The notes under the pieces: generated by a model
Databases searched by the model: none
Seen by the model: the letters and a program-made list of their open reading frames with translations, nothing else
What the model was told of the DNA's origin: nothing
Shown: piece after piece, positions 11,071 through 23,317 of the stretch
How the letters are laid out: each line of letters begins with the position of its first letter
Position numbering within the stretch: position 1 is the stretch's first letter
Translations under genes and position numbers: made by a program
NCBI RefSeq assembly: GCF_901709675.1
Contig: NC_051099.1
Span: 1,242,001-1,306,000 of the forward strand
Origin: Syngnathus acus
Taxonomy: Eukaryota > Chordata > Actinopteri > Syngnathiformes > Syngnathidae
DNA length: 64,000 nucleotides
Reading direction: 5' to 3'

Positions 11071-12490
11071 TTATTTTTTTATTACAAAAGTGTGAAGCTT
11101 TCATTTTTGGATTGAGATCTTGTGAATGATTCAAGCACTCCATTTGTTCGACTTGTTTAAAAGGCTCACAAACACTCCCATGACCCTGTCTGATCTGGTG
11201 TCTCACAGTGTCTCACTCACCCACAGGTCAGATGTAATCAGTCCGCTTCTCACTATCACACCAGAGCATACCTTTCAATCAAGGTCACGTTCTACTCATT
11301 TTGCACGCTGAGGTGCATTACATGTCTCTTCGTCCTCCTTTTTCGTCACATATTTTGGTCAAACTCCAAAAGAAAGTGGAACAGCAGAGTTTGTGAGGCT
11401 CGAGGTGATGAGCTTCCACGATGTATCCATGCATGACTCCCAGCACTGTTCTTAGATTTATTCTTAGAGCGCCATTTCGAAGCAATTGTTTGTGAATGCG
11501 TTTGCATGCTGGCAGGGCTAAGAGAAACAACAGATTCCAACCATCAAGTGATCTGTATCTGTCACTGCGACTCATTATTTGACCATTTGCCAACTGTTTC
11601 ACAACAACTTTACATCCAAGGCAGCACAGCCTTTTGCATTGCTTAAATGAGTGCACGTCGTATATCATATGCTAGGATCTCTTAATATCCTTTCAATTGA
11701 ACGTAATTTCAGCCAATTTCCTGGAAGCTGATGGGCATTAATATAGCGCTGTAATTCATTTGTTTAACATAATGTAAGTGGGAACATTATCATTTATGCA
11801 GATTTTCCACATGAAAGCCTTCATCAGCTGCACAGGCAATGCTTTTTAATGGATGGCACAAGTGTCCCAAGTACAAAGAGAATGGATGAATAATACAACC
11901 ATACAAGCATTTCAAGATGTCTGACCATATGTAACATAAGGTAAGAGTTGTTTTCAGCTTTCCCTGGTCAGTTTAATGCGAGGCATTTGCCATTATGTTT
12001 TTAGCAACATGCTATTTGTTCGCATTTACTTGCTTAAATCAAATACTTTTTCATTCAGCTTAATTAATTTGAATTAATGATTGCTGCTACAAATTGTGTT
12101 GACCTTCAAGAGTCCTCTCTAATAGTTTCTATTCGTGGCGTTATAGGAAAGTCCGGCCGAGCCTAGTTTTTCCATTTGAATTAATTCACCCTAATCCATT
12201 ATATTGATTTTATTTTATTTTACTCCGACTTTGTTGTTGGGAAATGGTGGGAGTATTGTGTATGGTAAACCACCCACTTTAACAGTGCATCCCCACCTTG
12301 ACTGGTAGTTTTCTGCTCGCTCGCACTCTCTCGCTCTTTGCATTTGTTACTGTTGACTGCTTTGTAATATTCACCTGCAGGGTGTGCAGGCCTCAAGATA
12401 ATGTGTGTTTTAATTGAGTAATAGTCTCATACAATGACTGTAATGATATTAAACAAAAGACTGCTACACAAAACCAACATAGGAGTAATT

Positions 12491-12491
<1 letters not shown>
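11071..12491. other. Non-coding stretch, no gene recognised
   Basis: AT-rich, with TAATTAATTTGAATTAATGA-like homeodomain-type sequence near 12060-12080. The frame at 11318-11668 (minus, 116 codons) lacks any motif or splice support. Confidence 0.55.

Positions 12492-12552
<61 letters not shown>
12492..12552. repeat. (GT)30 microsatellite
   Basis: Sixty-one bases of uninterrupted GT, followed by CCC and a further short GT run (12556-12566). A minus-strand frame here is only a His-Thr translation of the repeat. Confidence 0.98.
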
Positions 12553-12553
<1 letters not shown>

Positions 12554-13428
12554 CCGTGTGTGTGTGCCCGTATTCAGTGTCATTAATCAAGTGGAGTTTT
12601 ATTGTTTTCAGCATCTAGCCCAAGTCTACACATTAACATTTTGATGGCATTACCGTTCTATTAATCTGCTTACCCCCGCTTCCAGCCACTGCTGCAACTT
12701 ATAAAACTATCATAGAACTTGAAGTACTTTAATATATAAAAAAAAAAAGAGAAGAAAACAAGGCCATAAAAGGGAGAGCGAGGGAGCAGTAATTAAAAAA
12801 ACTACTTCACTGAAAGAAAACTCATAAACAAGAAATAAGGGTAAACGAGTGGAAAAGTGCCGTAGCTGCAGTTTGGAATTAGACGAAAAAAAAATTGATT
12901 CTGAGCTTAGAAAGTGTCTGTGTGTGGCAATACAAAGCCATAGTGAATGCCTCCGGCTTCACTTGCTATAATTCTAACTGCTCTCCCTTGAGACTAATCA
13001 AGATAACTAAATTAAAGACATCAACATACTGCCGTCTGGATTTAGCATCCGTCCAGATGCTTTTTTTATGTCTGCTTTCCAAAGTTGAAGCGGCAGTCCT
13101 CCATCTCTGACACTCTGTCGCACTGGCCTTCTCGAAAGCATTTTGCCGATGGACCTCGGTCAATACGCCTAATGAATGTGTGAAATTCGTTGACATTATG
13201 GGCTTACTTGCATCAGAAGGGCAAATGAGGGGCAAATTGGCGCTACTCGCATTTTTTTTCCCTCCACTTAATTTTTTCCACCTCACATTTTCAACTGAAC
13301 TCATATTTATTCCTTTTTAGTGGGTCTCCACAAATGCTTTGTGTTAAAATACAGTCTTGTTATATAATTAGATGGAGAGGAAACTTGCACTATTCTTATT
13401 TTGTGGCCCTGGAGAGTGGAACAAGTAC
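12553..13428. other. Non-coding stretch, no gene recognised
   Basis: A-rich patches (12737-12748, 12883-12893). A strong acceptor-like site lies at about 13320 (ATTTATTCCTTTTTAG), but no donor pairs with it within 300 bases. Confidence 0.55.
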
Positions 13429-13674
13429 TACTGTATTTTCCGGACTATAAGCTGCTACTTTTTACTCAAATTTTGAACCCTTTAAAGTTCAGTGCAGCTT
13501 ATCTATGGATTTTTCATGATTTTTGATATTGTATGATTTGTGCATATTCTCTTCTATATGGAAATTAAACATAAAAACACCTGTGTCTTATAGTCCAGTG
13601 CGTCTTATATCTGAACAAAACAGGATTTTCCCCCAATTTTAGCTGGTGCGGCTTGTAGTCCAGAAATCACGGTA
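13429..13674. mobile_element. Palindromic non-autonomous DNA element, TATAAG family (246 bp, diverged)
   Basis: The left end begins TACTGTATTTTCCGGACTAT and the right end closes with GTAGTCCAGAAATCACGGTA. These are imperfect inverted complements over about 27 bases. Inside are the same words in both orientations (CAGCTTATCTATGGA, CTTATAGTCCAGTGCG, TTATATCTGAACAAAA). It shares terminal sequence with the better-preserved element at 44349-44521. There is no coding capacity. Non-autonomous DNA transposon (MITE-like); I cannot assign the superfamily with certainty. Confidence 0.7.
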
Positions 13675-15705
13675 ATACAAAAGTGGAGTAGTAGAAAAAA
13701 TGAGTGAGGAGCTTGGCCAGCTGTAAGCGAACATTGCGAACTCGCCTTTGCCATCGTGGTGACTAACTTGTTATGCAAACACTCAGCACAACCAGTTGCT
13801 CCAGTATTTGTGTCAACAGTGCGAGCTTTAGGTTGCGTCATATTTAGCAGTGTTGACAGCAATTCAGGAAACCTCAAAGTTGACCACACCCGTAAACATT
13901 TTCAAGCAAGTTTACCATTGTTGAAAAAGTCTTTTCAAATTGCAAGGACTCTGTTTAGACATGTTTTATTGTCTGTTTTGGCCTTAAAGGTTAGGATATT
14001 GTTTTTCGTCCCAATTTTACGATGGTTTTCCTCGACCTCCGACATACGAAGGACGGGGCGCTTAACAGCCTGGTGTGAGGTTGTCAAGGAGCCCGGTCTT
14101 GATTAACTACCAGCCATCTCACCATCTATTTTAGCCCTGCGTGGTGGTCGGAGCCGGCGATTAATAAAAGTCAAGTTCTCTGATGATTGTTCTACAACGA
14201 CTGCTTCAAGCGGCAATTCTCTGCACGTGTGAAAGAAAGATTATATTTGGGTTTAGTAATTTCACGTAACCCACCGATGCCTCAAGTCAATTCAAATACA
14301 CATCGGGAGGCATGTGTGAGGAATACAGACTGCCTGGCTTCCTACGACACAGGAGACACAAGCATTATTTGGGATTTGGTAAACAAAGACATATGCTAAG
14401 CTTAATCATTCACAGGTTTGCTCAAAGGCTTGAAAAGATTTTCAAAAGACTGAATACGTTTAATAACAGGATGGTTTCTGTGAATGCTGTTTCAAATCCC
14501 CTATTGAACAGGATCCCCTTTGATAAAAGACTGCTGCCTAAATAAGCGTGAACAATTTGTCCAAACAAGTGTCTCCCCTTACCTCATTTTCACTCGTTTT
14601 CATTGACGATCATGTTTCAGCGCAGGAGAAATCGAATAGCCAAGGTTGCAAGCGGCCAGTGAAGTATTTGCACTCATCATTTGGGTTTTGTGGGAACGCA
14701 ATATGTGCGGTTGCAGTTCATCTGAGAGCCTCTTAAATTTGACATGCAGTAGAATGTTTGCTCACTCTGTGGCGACGTCAATTGGGTTTCACTGAAATTG
14801 ATACCACAGGTTTTGCCATTTTGTTTGTGGGCCACATGATAGTTTTGCTTTGGACACACCCTTCCTTTCTCGAATGTCCCAAGGGATTCATAAAGGACCG
14901 AGCTAACCTAACCTGCTTGAGTGCAAGCAGTCTGTCTCTAAATCCTTCTATACACTCCCTTCTTCCTTCGCTCTTCAACCGTGTCTCAGTGTCATTTGCA
15001 CAGATGCTCGGACGAGAGAGAGGATTCCTAAAAGTCGCGCATAGGAAGCCGCAAACGGCCTGTCCAAGAAACTGTCTTATTGGCTTATCGTGTGCTGAGA
15101 AGACCATTCCCATAATCCTTAAGTAGCCAGAATCCAGAACATCCATCCCTGTCAGCCATTGTTCAGCTGCAGAAAATGGATCATGTGCGTTTGGCTGCGG
15201 AGTGGCTGGCACATGCGTATGTACAATGCTGCCTACTGGCTCATGCGTTCATGTATTATTGTTTGTCAAGAGCCCGTGCTATCTGACTGAGTGCACATGT
15301 GTATTTATGCACGTGTGGCACCAGAGACGCAACAGTAGCGCTTTGAAATCGTGGCAATGTCTTTATTTCCATGTCAGCGAAAGAAGCTTAACAAGGTTTT
15401 CTGTCACTGTGTTGTAAAATCAACCAACTGATTGCTAGTCATCCAACTATTTCCATTTCAAAAGCAGATTTAAATGGCTGTGATGGACAAAAATAAAAAA
15501 AAACGCTAATTATCTGCCATTTTGTTGCTGTTGGATGAAAGGCAGTGTTGGTGAGCAGCGATCATCACTTCGTACGCGAGATCAAGTTTCAATCGGGAGT
15601 TAGTGCTGTGTATCGGAATGGAGCGACGCGGTTGCAAGTTTGGGTGAAGTTGTCCTCTGCTCTTGATAGGTGTGTGGGAATTTACAGGGGTTGTTCCTCT
15701 CCCAG

Positions 15706-15742
15706 CCTGAACAGGGTCAGCATGTCACCCATGCTTCAGTGG
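15706..15742 (+). other. Exon-like 37-bp segment with good splice signals
   Basis: The acceptor TTGTTCCTCTCCCAG ends at 15705 and a donor TGG|GTGAGTATG begins at 15743. An open frame runs through (reading SLNRVSMSPMLQW in the frame open from 15545). The segment is small and unrecognised, and nothing shows it is transcribed. Just upstream, TCCTCTGCTCTTGATAG|GTGTGT at 15669/15670 is another AG|GT junction after a pyrimidine tract. Confidence 0.12.
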
Positions 15743-18700
15743 GTGAGTATGTAAATGAGGCCAGTGCCAGCCTTCAGACATCAGCACCAGTGAGCATTTG
15801 CATATGATCAACTATTGCCAGCGGAAAAGTAGGCCATGAAAGTGGAAGACAATAGAAGCAAGAGCGTGTAGACGTTACTGAATTAGAGAAGAACAAGCTT
15901 TGGCGTTTCTTCATCCTGAATTGCTGTTTACACTGGGAATAGGAAGTCGAATAAATGTCCTGTATATGGTGTGGCCATGATTGCACAGTTGAAATGAAAT
16001 GGATTACTTGGTAGCGACCAGCGACTTGTTGATCCTTTGACAAGACGATGAAATAACTATTCAAATGGCCGTTCATATTCTAGATTGCTTTGTAACACAT
16101 GATATCTCGACTTTAATACTGCTTTTGACCTCTTTCATAATCAACATAGCTTGCTAATGGGATGTTAATGTGTACCTTTGAAGATGAACATAATGTTTTG
16201 AGTGGATGGTTGCTAATAATGGTATTTACTGAACAGAGTACATTTGGATATAGCTTTTTAAACTATGATACTATGATTTTTTGTTTCCAGTCTTTGATAA
16301 GATAGAGTGCTTTGAGTAAATATGGTTTTAACTTGCTACACATTGAACCTGACTGTGTTATTGGTTCCTCAGTTTATGACAATACCAGCATATGACGTTT
16401 CAAGGTTATTGACAAATTTCCCCGAACGTGATTGGAGTAAGCGATGATCGTTTCCATTGGTGGCATGAGAAAGCTAATGTGCAAAACATTTCACAGACTC
16501 AGTGTCGCTAAAAATGTAATATAATCAGAGAATTTTAGCATATTTGTGTATGCTTGTGCTTGTAATTTGTCTCTAATCAGCCCCTCACACGCCGAGCTGT
16601 GCTCTGGAGATCAGAAAGCCCGCACTTAAGCATCCTCCTTGTGGCTCAGGTGTTGAGATTCCAGCAGGCCCCCCCTCCCGCCTCACTCTCCCCCTCGCCT
16701 CTGCCTTTATCTGTGGATTGCACTGTCCCTGTAGCTCATCAATTTCTCTGTTTATGTTGCACCACTGCAGCCTGCTATTGTCTCTGGCGCTGTGCAGAGA
16801 GACAGTCAGCTGAAAGTGAAAATGATTTCGGATGAACATGCCATATTTTCTCTTTTACTCCATCTGTGTCACTGAGTTGAATATTGAGCTCAAGCAAAAA
16901 GACCAAAAAATGCTTCTCTCAAGTTGACTACCAATGCAGCGTATTTTTTAAATCACGCACATTGCAATAGTGTCTTTTAGTAACTTTTCAGCAAAGGGAC
17001 ACAAGAAAATGACATACGTACTTTTGTTTTCTTTTTGATTGTGCAAGAGGTGCATTCAAGGACCACAAAGAAAATGGAATTCTTTAGTTCCTTTGGACCG
17101 AGCAGAAAAACAGCAGAGCCGAGGTTTTCAGCCAAAACAGAGGGAGGATGGGTTGAAAAGCAAAAAAAAAAATAAAGCCGATTCGTAAATGTCAAAATCG
17201 CGACCGAGACAGGGTTCAGCGTATAAATGTTTAAGGATCTTGCAAAGGCAAGGTAACGGCAGACGTTCCTTTCCTGTCTTGCCTCTCATGGAAAGGAAAT
17301 CTGCTTCGTCTACGTGGAATACTCAAAGCAGGGCTGAAAGCTTAACACTGGGAACATTCAAAGGCTGTTTCTCTGGAAATGCAACAAAAGGAATGTGCAA
17401 TAGGAAGCCATCTTTTCCCTGAACTCACCCACTTCTCACCTCGCTTTCCATTGTCTTCCCATCATGGCAGCTCCATCGTCGATTGAACAGGTGCCTGGAG
17501 TGAAAGCTTACGCAACATCCTCCGCTTCACACATGCACACCTACGCAAACCAAAAAATGGGCATTTCTATGTATGCACATTGTTTTATGGAAAAGGATGC
17601 AAAGGAATAATAATAGAAAAAAGTGGGCCAACTAACAGGTCAGGTTTTGCTACCTATTGAATCACATTTGAGTTTACACTCAAGCCTCTGCCACTCCGTT
17701 AGCTTCAATGACTTTAGCAAATAGGATATGCATGGGTACATCTAATCTTGAAGTATATTGAAGATCTAAGATGAATGATCTGAGGCATTGCAATGCACAA
17801 CCAAGCATCTTCCCACTGGCTCAATGCTGCTTTCAAGACAGCCATTTTAAGAGACTTGGCTAGCTCAAAGATGCCTTTTAGTTATTTTCTTGGTTTTGGC
17901 AAACAACTTGAGGCTACATATTAAGACAGGGCCTCCCTCTCACTGCTTTTGATTTTCCGAGGAGAAAAAAAAAATCATCTTTAACTTGAAATTCATTATC
18001 AGATAGAGAAGGAGGACAGGTAATTGCTTCTGAGTCAACACCAGCATGCTTCCAACGTCGCCGCAGTTGAGGCATAGAGAAAAAGGCTGGTGAGGAAAGC
18101 GAGACTGAGTTGAAGTGGGAGGAATGAGACAAAAAGGACTCATTTCCGTCATGAAAAGGTAATCATTTGTGGTGTTAGTGTTGGTTTCAGTTTCAGCTCC
18201 TGGCTCGAGGTCATTGTGGGCCACCAGCCATGCATGTTAATTCATTAACGTTCTCTTCTCTCGTCATACCAGTCCCCCTCCCTTTTCCTCTAACTTCTTA
18301 AATGTTAATCACAATGTGTCTAGAATTCAGTGCACACTTTTTCTTTTTGTAAAATCCAATAGCAGCCTCCCGCCCACGCTTGCAGTACATATGTGCACAA
18401 CAAACACGCACAATACTATTCGCCACCCAGCGTCATGAATGATTTAGGACTATGCACATTGACTATCTGCCACCTGCCATGGGCTCGGCTCAGGCGCACC
18501 TAGTGGCTACTGGCCCTGCATTTTAATGGACACTGGATACGCACTTGCATGTTAACGTGTCAAGACAGTCGGTTGGCGAGAGAGAGTGACAAGGAGCTGA
18601 CGCTATGTACCCTGAAGGCCCAAGATAGGATGCAGAAGAAGCTCCCGTCTTTTAAGTGGTGATAGATAGGGGAGCAATCACGTCTAAGACGCCACACAAA

Positions 18701-19933
18701 AGGTCGATTTAGGCATTGCATTTATTATGCAGCTTCCTTGGAATATAGCTTATGAGTTGTTTTTAAATCAAAATATTTGCCCCAATTTTTTTTTTCCATT
18801 AAATCTACGATTTAGAAAATGTAGAGGAGAACAGGAGATGTTTTGCCATTGATGGACGGAATGTTCCAATCAGTGAGTGCTGCTGCTGTTGCCATGTTAC
18901 TAAATGAAACTAAGTGCATTTCCTCTTCCCCGGCTGAAAATGATCTGTTTTGTGTTGTGTAACCAAACACGCTGGAGCGACCTTTGGTTCAGTTTTCAAC
19001 AAAATGGCGCTGTTTTTTTCCCCCAGTGGGAATAGTGACCCACGTGTGCATGAAGTTTCTGCATACTGCAAATGTGCTTGGCTTCTATTTAAAAAAGAAA
19101 CGGGAAAGAGAAATGGAGCAAACAGATTGTGCTTTGTCTTGGTTTCCACAGCCTGCCAGTGTGTGTTTGCAAGCTAACGCCTCAGCTTAGACAGCGAAGG
19201 AAAGTAATTGAAATTCAGTGTTTGTGTACGGTCACTTTCTCCCCATTAATTTTTGTTTCCAACTCACTTGCTCCTCCAAATAGACTTCATTCTTTTTCAA
19301 TTCCAAAACACGTGCTTGAAGAATATTAATGTGTGACATGCCAAGGCTTTGAATACATCACCGGTTTGGCGGGAGCGGTTCCTGAATAATAATTAGTGCA
19401 TTTCTTAATCCAGCAGAAAGTATTTCGAATGGATACTGTAGATGAGTTTGTCTTCAAAGGCAGCTTTTATTCTTATTTCCTTTGTTCTTATTGAACCTGG
19501 AAATTGTATTGGCCAAAGCCAACCGACGGACGTTCAAAATGAGACATTCCACTTAAAACGGAAAATGCGATGTGAACTTCCCTCCACTGTTCAAAGATCT
19601 GCTGTTTGATTCGGTGTTGAATGTGTTTTCTTGGTGATAATGTGCTTGGTGCATAGCTGTATAACAGGATTAACCCAGCTGGGTGGAATATCTCTCCCCA
19701 CCATCTCCCACCGGCAATGCGGAGAGTGTCAAGCTGAGGAGGCTGTCAGTGGGTGGGCGACATATTCTGCACAACTAGAGGGGGATTTGATAGAGTCTGG
19801 CAACTGCTACAAATAGGGCACAGGCTGGCAGCTCCCTATCCTCCATCCACCACCCTCTGCCGTCTGGGCTTGTCACTGCTAAAAGGGGAACAAAGCGCAA
19901 GCAGCTCAGGGATTTGATTGTTCTTGTTTGCAG

Positions 19934-20011
19934 GGGGAATGTGTTGCTGGTGTCTTGCTATCACTTTAACAGGTTGTTCGGCAACATCCCCGACATGGTT
20001 TTTGAGCAAAG
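19934..20011 (+). other. Exon-like 78-bp segment (unrecognised)
   Basis: The acceptor GATTGTTCTTGTTTGCAG ends at 19933 and the donor CAAAG|GTGTGC follows 20011. Two frames stay open; one reads GNVLLVSCYHFNRLFG and continues NIPDMVFEQ, which looks protein-like but matches no family I know. Length is a multiple of three. The donor is only moderate. It could be a pseudo-exon of a long intron. Confidence 0.13.
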
Positions 20012-22107
20012 GTGTGCAGGATGTTAAAGCTGGCTCATCAGAAAATCTGCTCGCTCCACATTTCCTCCAGATAAACACCTCGGGGATATTCCGATTTGCT
20101 TAATGTGAGTGAGGAAGAAATATGCTGGCTCAGTGACATTTAATCCCACGCCCTTTAAAGCATGAAGGCAATATGCATGCAAAAGTATCAATGTCAAATA
20201 TCAGCACTGTCATATTTATGACTGATGTACAGAATAGGGGGAATTTAGGACTCCATTTATTTGTATCAAATCAGAATCCCAATGTAGATAAAAATAGCAT
20301 ATGAATGGGATACATGCTGACCAATCAAATAACAAAAGTGGATGTTAGAATGACGGACCACTAAATATATTTATTTGACTAAAGATGGGCAAATAGTTTT
20401 GTTTCAAGGTATCGGTACTCGTGACAGGATTTAGTAAACATTCTTTACATTTTAGCAATATTTTAGTTCATTTGATTGTAAAAAATAAAACATATCTTAC
20501 TAATTGTGTCACACATTCATCAGTCAGCGAATCAGTGCAAGATAAAAAAAAAAAGAATGATTTACAAGTGAAAACAATTAGCATTCCCAACGTGACATGA
20601 AGGAACTTTTAATTATAACCCCCTCAGCCAGGCCCATCCCAACTCATGTCACAGTTGATACAAGAAGCCGATCAATCACAGTGGTGGTAGTCGGGGGGGA
20701 GAGTAATTTCCTGACATAACAACAGAGGCAGCTGCTTGTGCACACATGCAGATGCATCAAGTTTTGTTGATTGTGCCCATTAACATTCATAAACTGAATG
20801 GCTAACATCCAGTGAAGCAGTAATTGTAATCCCCATCACCCGCTACTTGCCGTTCCTCTCGTTTTATCGTTGCTCATCTCTTGCTCGCACACAAATATTC
20901 AGGAACCGACACAATTGCACATAAACAATTGCTTTGACAGTAACAAAACAGATGAAGATGGAAGTTTCTTTTTTTTTAGGGCAACCAACCCTCTCCTTCC
21001 AGTTATGGATGGATGGGAGTGCATTATGTAAATGAGTTGACATCATTTGAATGTGATTATGGTCAAGGGGCAGGGTTTAACTTTGGTAAACAAGTCCTTA
21101 TTACATATTTACCACGAGAAACTGGTCACTGGTCCAGGTCTTATCCTTATCTGTGCATGTCCTGTATTAACCTATTAGCCCTCTGCCTCCCATTCATCCC
21201 ATATAGTGTTAACTATTCACCCTTGGTGGCGCTGCTCTGCTGGTAGTAATCTCTTCCCTCCTTCCTAAGGTCCACGTTGTACACAAAAACACCTGTGGCT
21301 ATTGTCAAATAATAAATTCTCTGATTGTATTCGTACTGCAGTGACGTACATGACTCAAAGGGACGGCGGGATTAGAGAGCCAGCATGACATCTGTGTTCA
21401 AAGCTCAGACAAGCCTTATCTTACTCCAAGGAAGCACACAAACACTGTAATACTAAACTGCAAACAATTCTGTTTTGCTGAATTACAAAAGCAGCGGTTG
21501 TTTATCTACACCTGCATGAGAATACACTCACTTTGTATTTGCTCCACCTCCCCCCCCCCCCGCAAATGTGGAGTGCATTGAAAAAGGCCACAGACCTTCT
21601 ATGATTTGGGCTCTGTCCCTCTGTGCAACTGAAATTGCACTGCCAGTTGGTAAACAGACGGAGCGCAGCCATAGGGGCTGCAAAAGGGCTCACGGGGCCG
21701 CTCAGGGGACAGCCGCTATTGGTTCCTTTGAGGTCAGTGATGAAGGCCACATCACAAGGTGCCACATGCCACCCGGGTCATTGCGAACGGGTCGCCACCT
21801 TGTCTGCACCCTCAATTTTATTTTCCAACTAGTTCAGAATGATGCTTTTTACTGTGCTTTTCTTTGGGCAAATGGGCAAATGAGATAAACATCTTTTCAA
21901 TTGATCAACTGATAGAGACCATGGAAAGCAACCTAGATAGTCTCAGCTTCGGCCATCCTGTGGGAAATTTGAATGTTTCCCCCCCTCAATATGCTTATGC
22001 CTTTTCTCTAGGCAATCTGGCTTCCTCCCCCAACATTTTATTAGGTTCACTGAACTCAAAGTTGTCCTCTGTGAGTTATGAAGGGTTGTTTGTATGTACA
22101 ATATGCC

Positions 22108-22182
22108 GATGGATGGATGGATGGATGGATGGATGGATGGATGGACGGACGGACGGACGGACGGACGGACGGACGGACGGAC
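22108..22182. repeat. Compound microsatellite (GATG)9-(GGAC)10
   Basis: Nine GATG units (22108-22143) switch cleanly to ten GGAC units (22143-22182), with no interruption or mixing at the junction. The two motifs differ by one T to C change. Fish LINE and SINE tails end in ATGG repeats, so a retroposon tail is a possible seed, but no retroposon body lies directly upstream. Confidence 0.95.
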
Positions 22183-23265
22183 AGTTACTGGCCTTTGTTT
22201 TTTAATTGCACCAGTGGTTGCTTTGTGAAGGTGATGCAGCTTTTATGTCCTAGAAAATCAGAGCCAGAGGGTGGCCATCTTTGTTTACAGTAAATGCCTC
22301 CTCTGTCCCCATTTATCAGGCGCTTTTGTTTCAGGTACGTTACTAGCTCGGTTCCATCCTAGCCCGTGTTTCCGTGTCAGGCGACGATGAAACATTAATA
22401 CTAAAAGGAGCCACGATCTTGATTGGAACAGATGTGACATGTTTGTCGAATGACCTACTTCTGTCCCTATTATGAATTAAAATTGCATGATGGTGACTGG
22501 AGGGCTGGCTGTGTGTGTGGGGGTCTAATGTATTGGGGGTCAAAACAAAGCTGACATGGTTATGTTTTTTTCTTTGGCACTTTTGATGTGCAATCATATA
22601 TCACACAATAATTATTACACAACAACAAATTGCATTAATCCAGACAATATCCATGCAAACAGGTTCGCTGACCGACACACCACCCACTGAGCACCGGCAC
22701 TAATGGCTCTTTAATTAGTTGAGTGCTATTGCGGGGAAGTATCTGCAGACAGCTGTTCTGTGGCTCTGCTCTCTGTAGGAGGTGAGAAGGGGCTCTAATG
22801 GCCTGTGCGTATGGAACTTGGACTTGAACTTGGCTGGAGACACAGCCTGCTGATCCGGCCCCTTTAGCAACTTAGCCGCTGAATTAGTTAGCGTGGGATG
22901 ACTGCTGAGAGATATTTTTCCACATTTCTGTATCAGACCGTATTGTGCCCACGTCAGCAAATTTATACACAGCTATTTGTAACACTTTTCTCGCCCCCTT
23001 ATGGCAAAAGCTAGTTTGAGTGGGATGCTTTTCTTTTTTTAGTACGTATCAATAGGCAAGAAAATGTTTCAACAAGCCGTTCCAGTAGGCCTCCGATTTC
23101 TTTGTACTCAGAATATATTGGTATCTTAGAAGACAAGATAAAAAATAAAAGATGATAAGACATCCACTTATGGTCATTGGAGATGCCTTGTGACTTCCCC
23201 ATCTTACCCCAAAAAGTAAAATTCCCATGCGGTAACTAATTCATAATGGTCATGCTTAGGTTTTA
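22183..23265. other. Non-coding stretch, no gene recognised
   Basis: No exon-like segment and no recognisable repeat. Weak GT-rich run at 22509-22521. Confidence 0.55.
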
Positions 23266-23317
23266 GCTAACCCGCAACCCTACTGTGGATAATTGTTGTG
23301 GAAAATGGATGGATGGC
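23266..23317 (+). mobile_element. 3'-tail fragment of LINE/SINE family
   Basis: GCTAACCCGCAACCCTACTG, then GTGGATAATTG, then GGAAAATGGATGGATGG, follows the same order as the 3' end of the complete SINE at 59433-59814 (CACCCGCGACCC, GTGGGGACTAAG, AGAAAATGGATGGATGG). Only this diverged tail remains, which is typical of a 5'-truncated retroposon. Confidence 0.6.

Larger units (their letters stand above)
13675..22107. other. Long non-coding stretch, no gene recognised
   Basis: No convincing coding frame in over 8 kb. The longer frames (14758-15126 plus, 14778-15212 minus) overlap on opposite strands, which argues against either. Local points: a pyrimidine-rich G+C block at about 16660-16710, short C runs near 21551-21561, and an ATTTGCAT octamer near 15795. 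Two weak exon-like segments are listed separately (15706-15742, 19934-20011). A CTCF-like GGTGGCGC word lies near 21225. Confidence 0.5.

Noticed and set aside
12393-12614. Minus-strand frame with a His-Thr repeat
   Set aside because: Direct translation of the (GT)30 microsatellite.
14758-15212. Overlapping frames of 122 (+) and 144 (minus) codons
   Set aside because: They occupy the same bases on opposite strands, and neither resembles a protein family.
21215-21245. CTCF-like word GGTGGCGC after ACCCTT
   Set aside because: Several mismatches to the core in the upstream half; similar partial matches near 18495 and 46315 show this is background.
22078-22293. Frame with Trp-Met-Asp-Gly and Arg-Thr-Asp-Gly repeats
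   Set aside because: Translation of the GATG/GGAC microsatellite.
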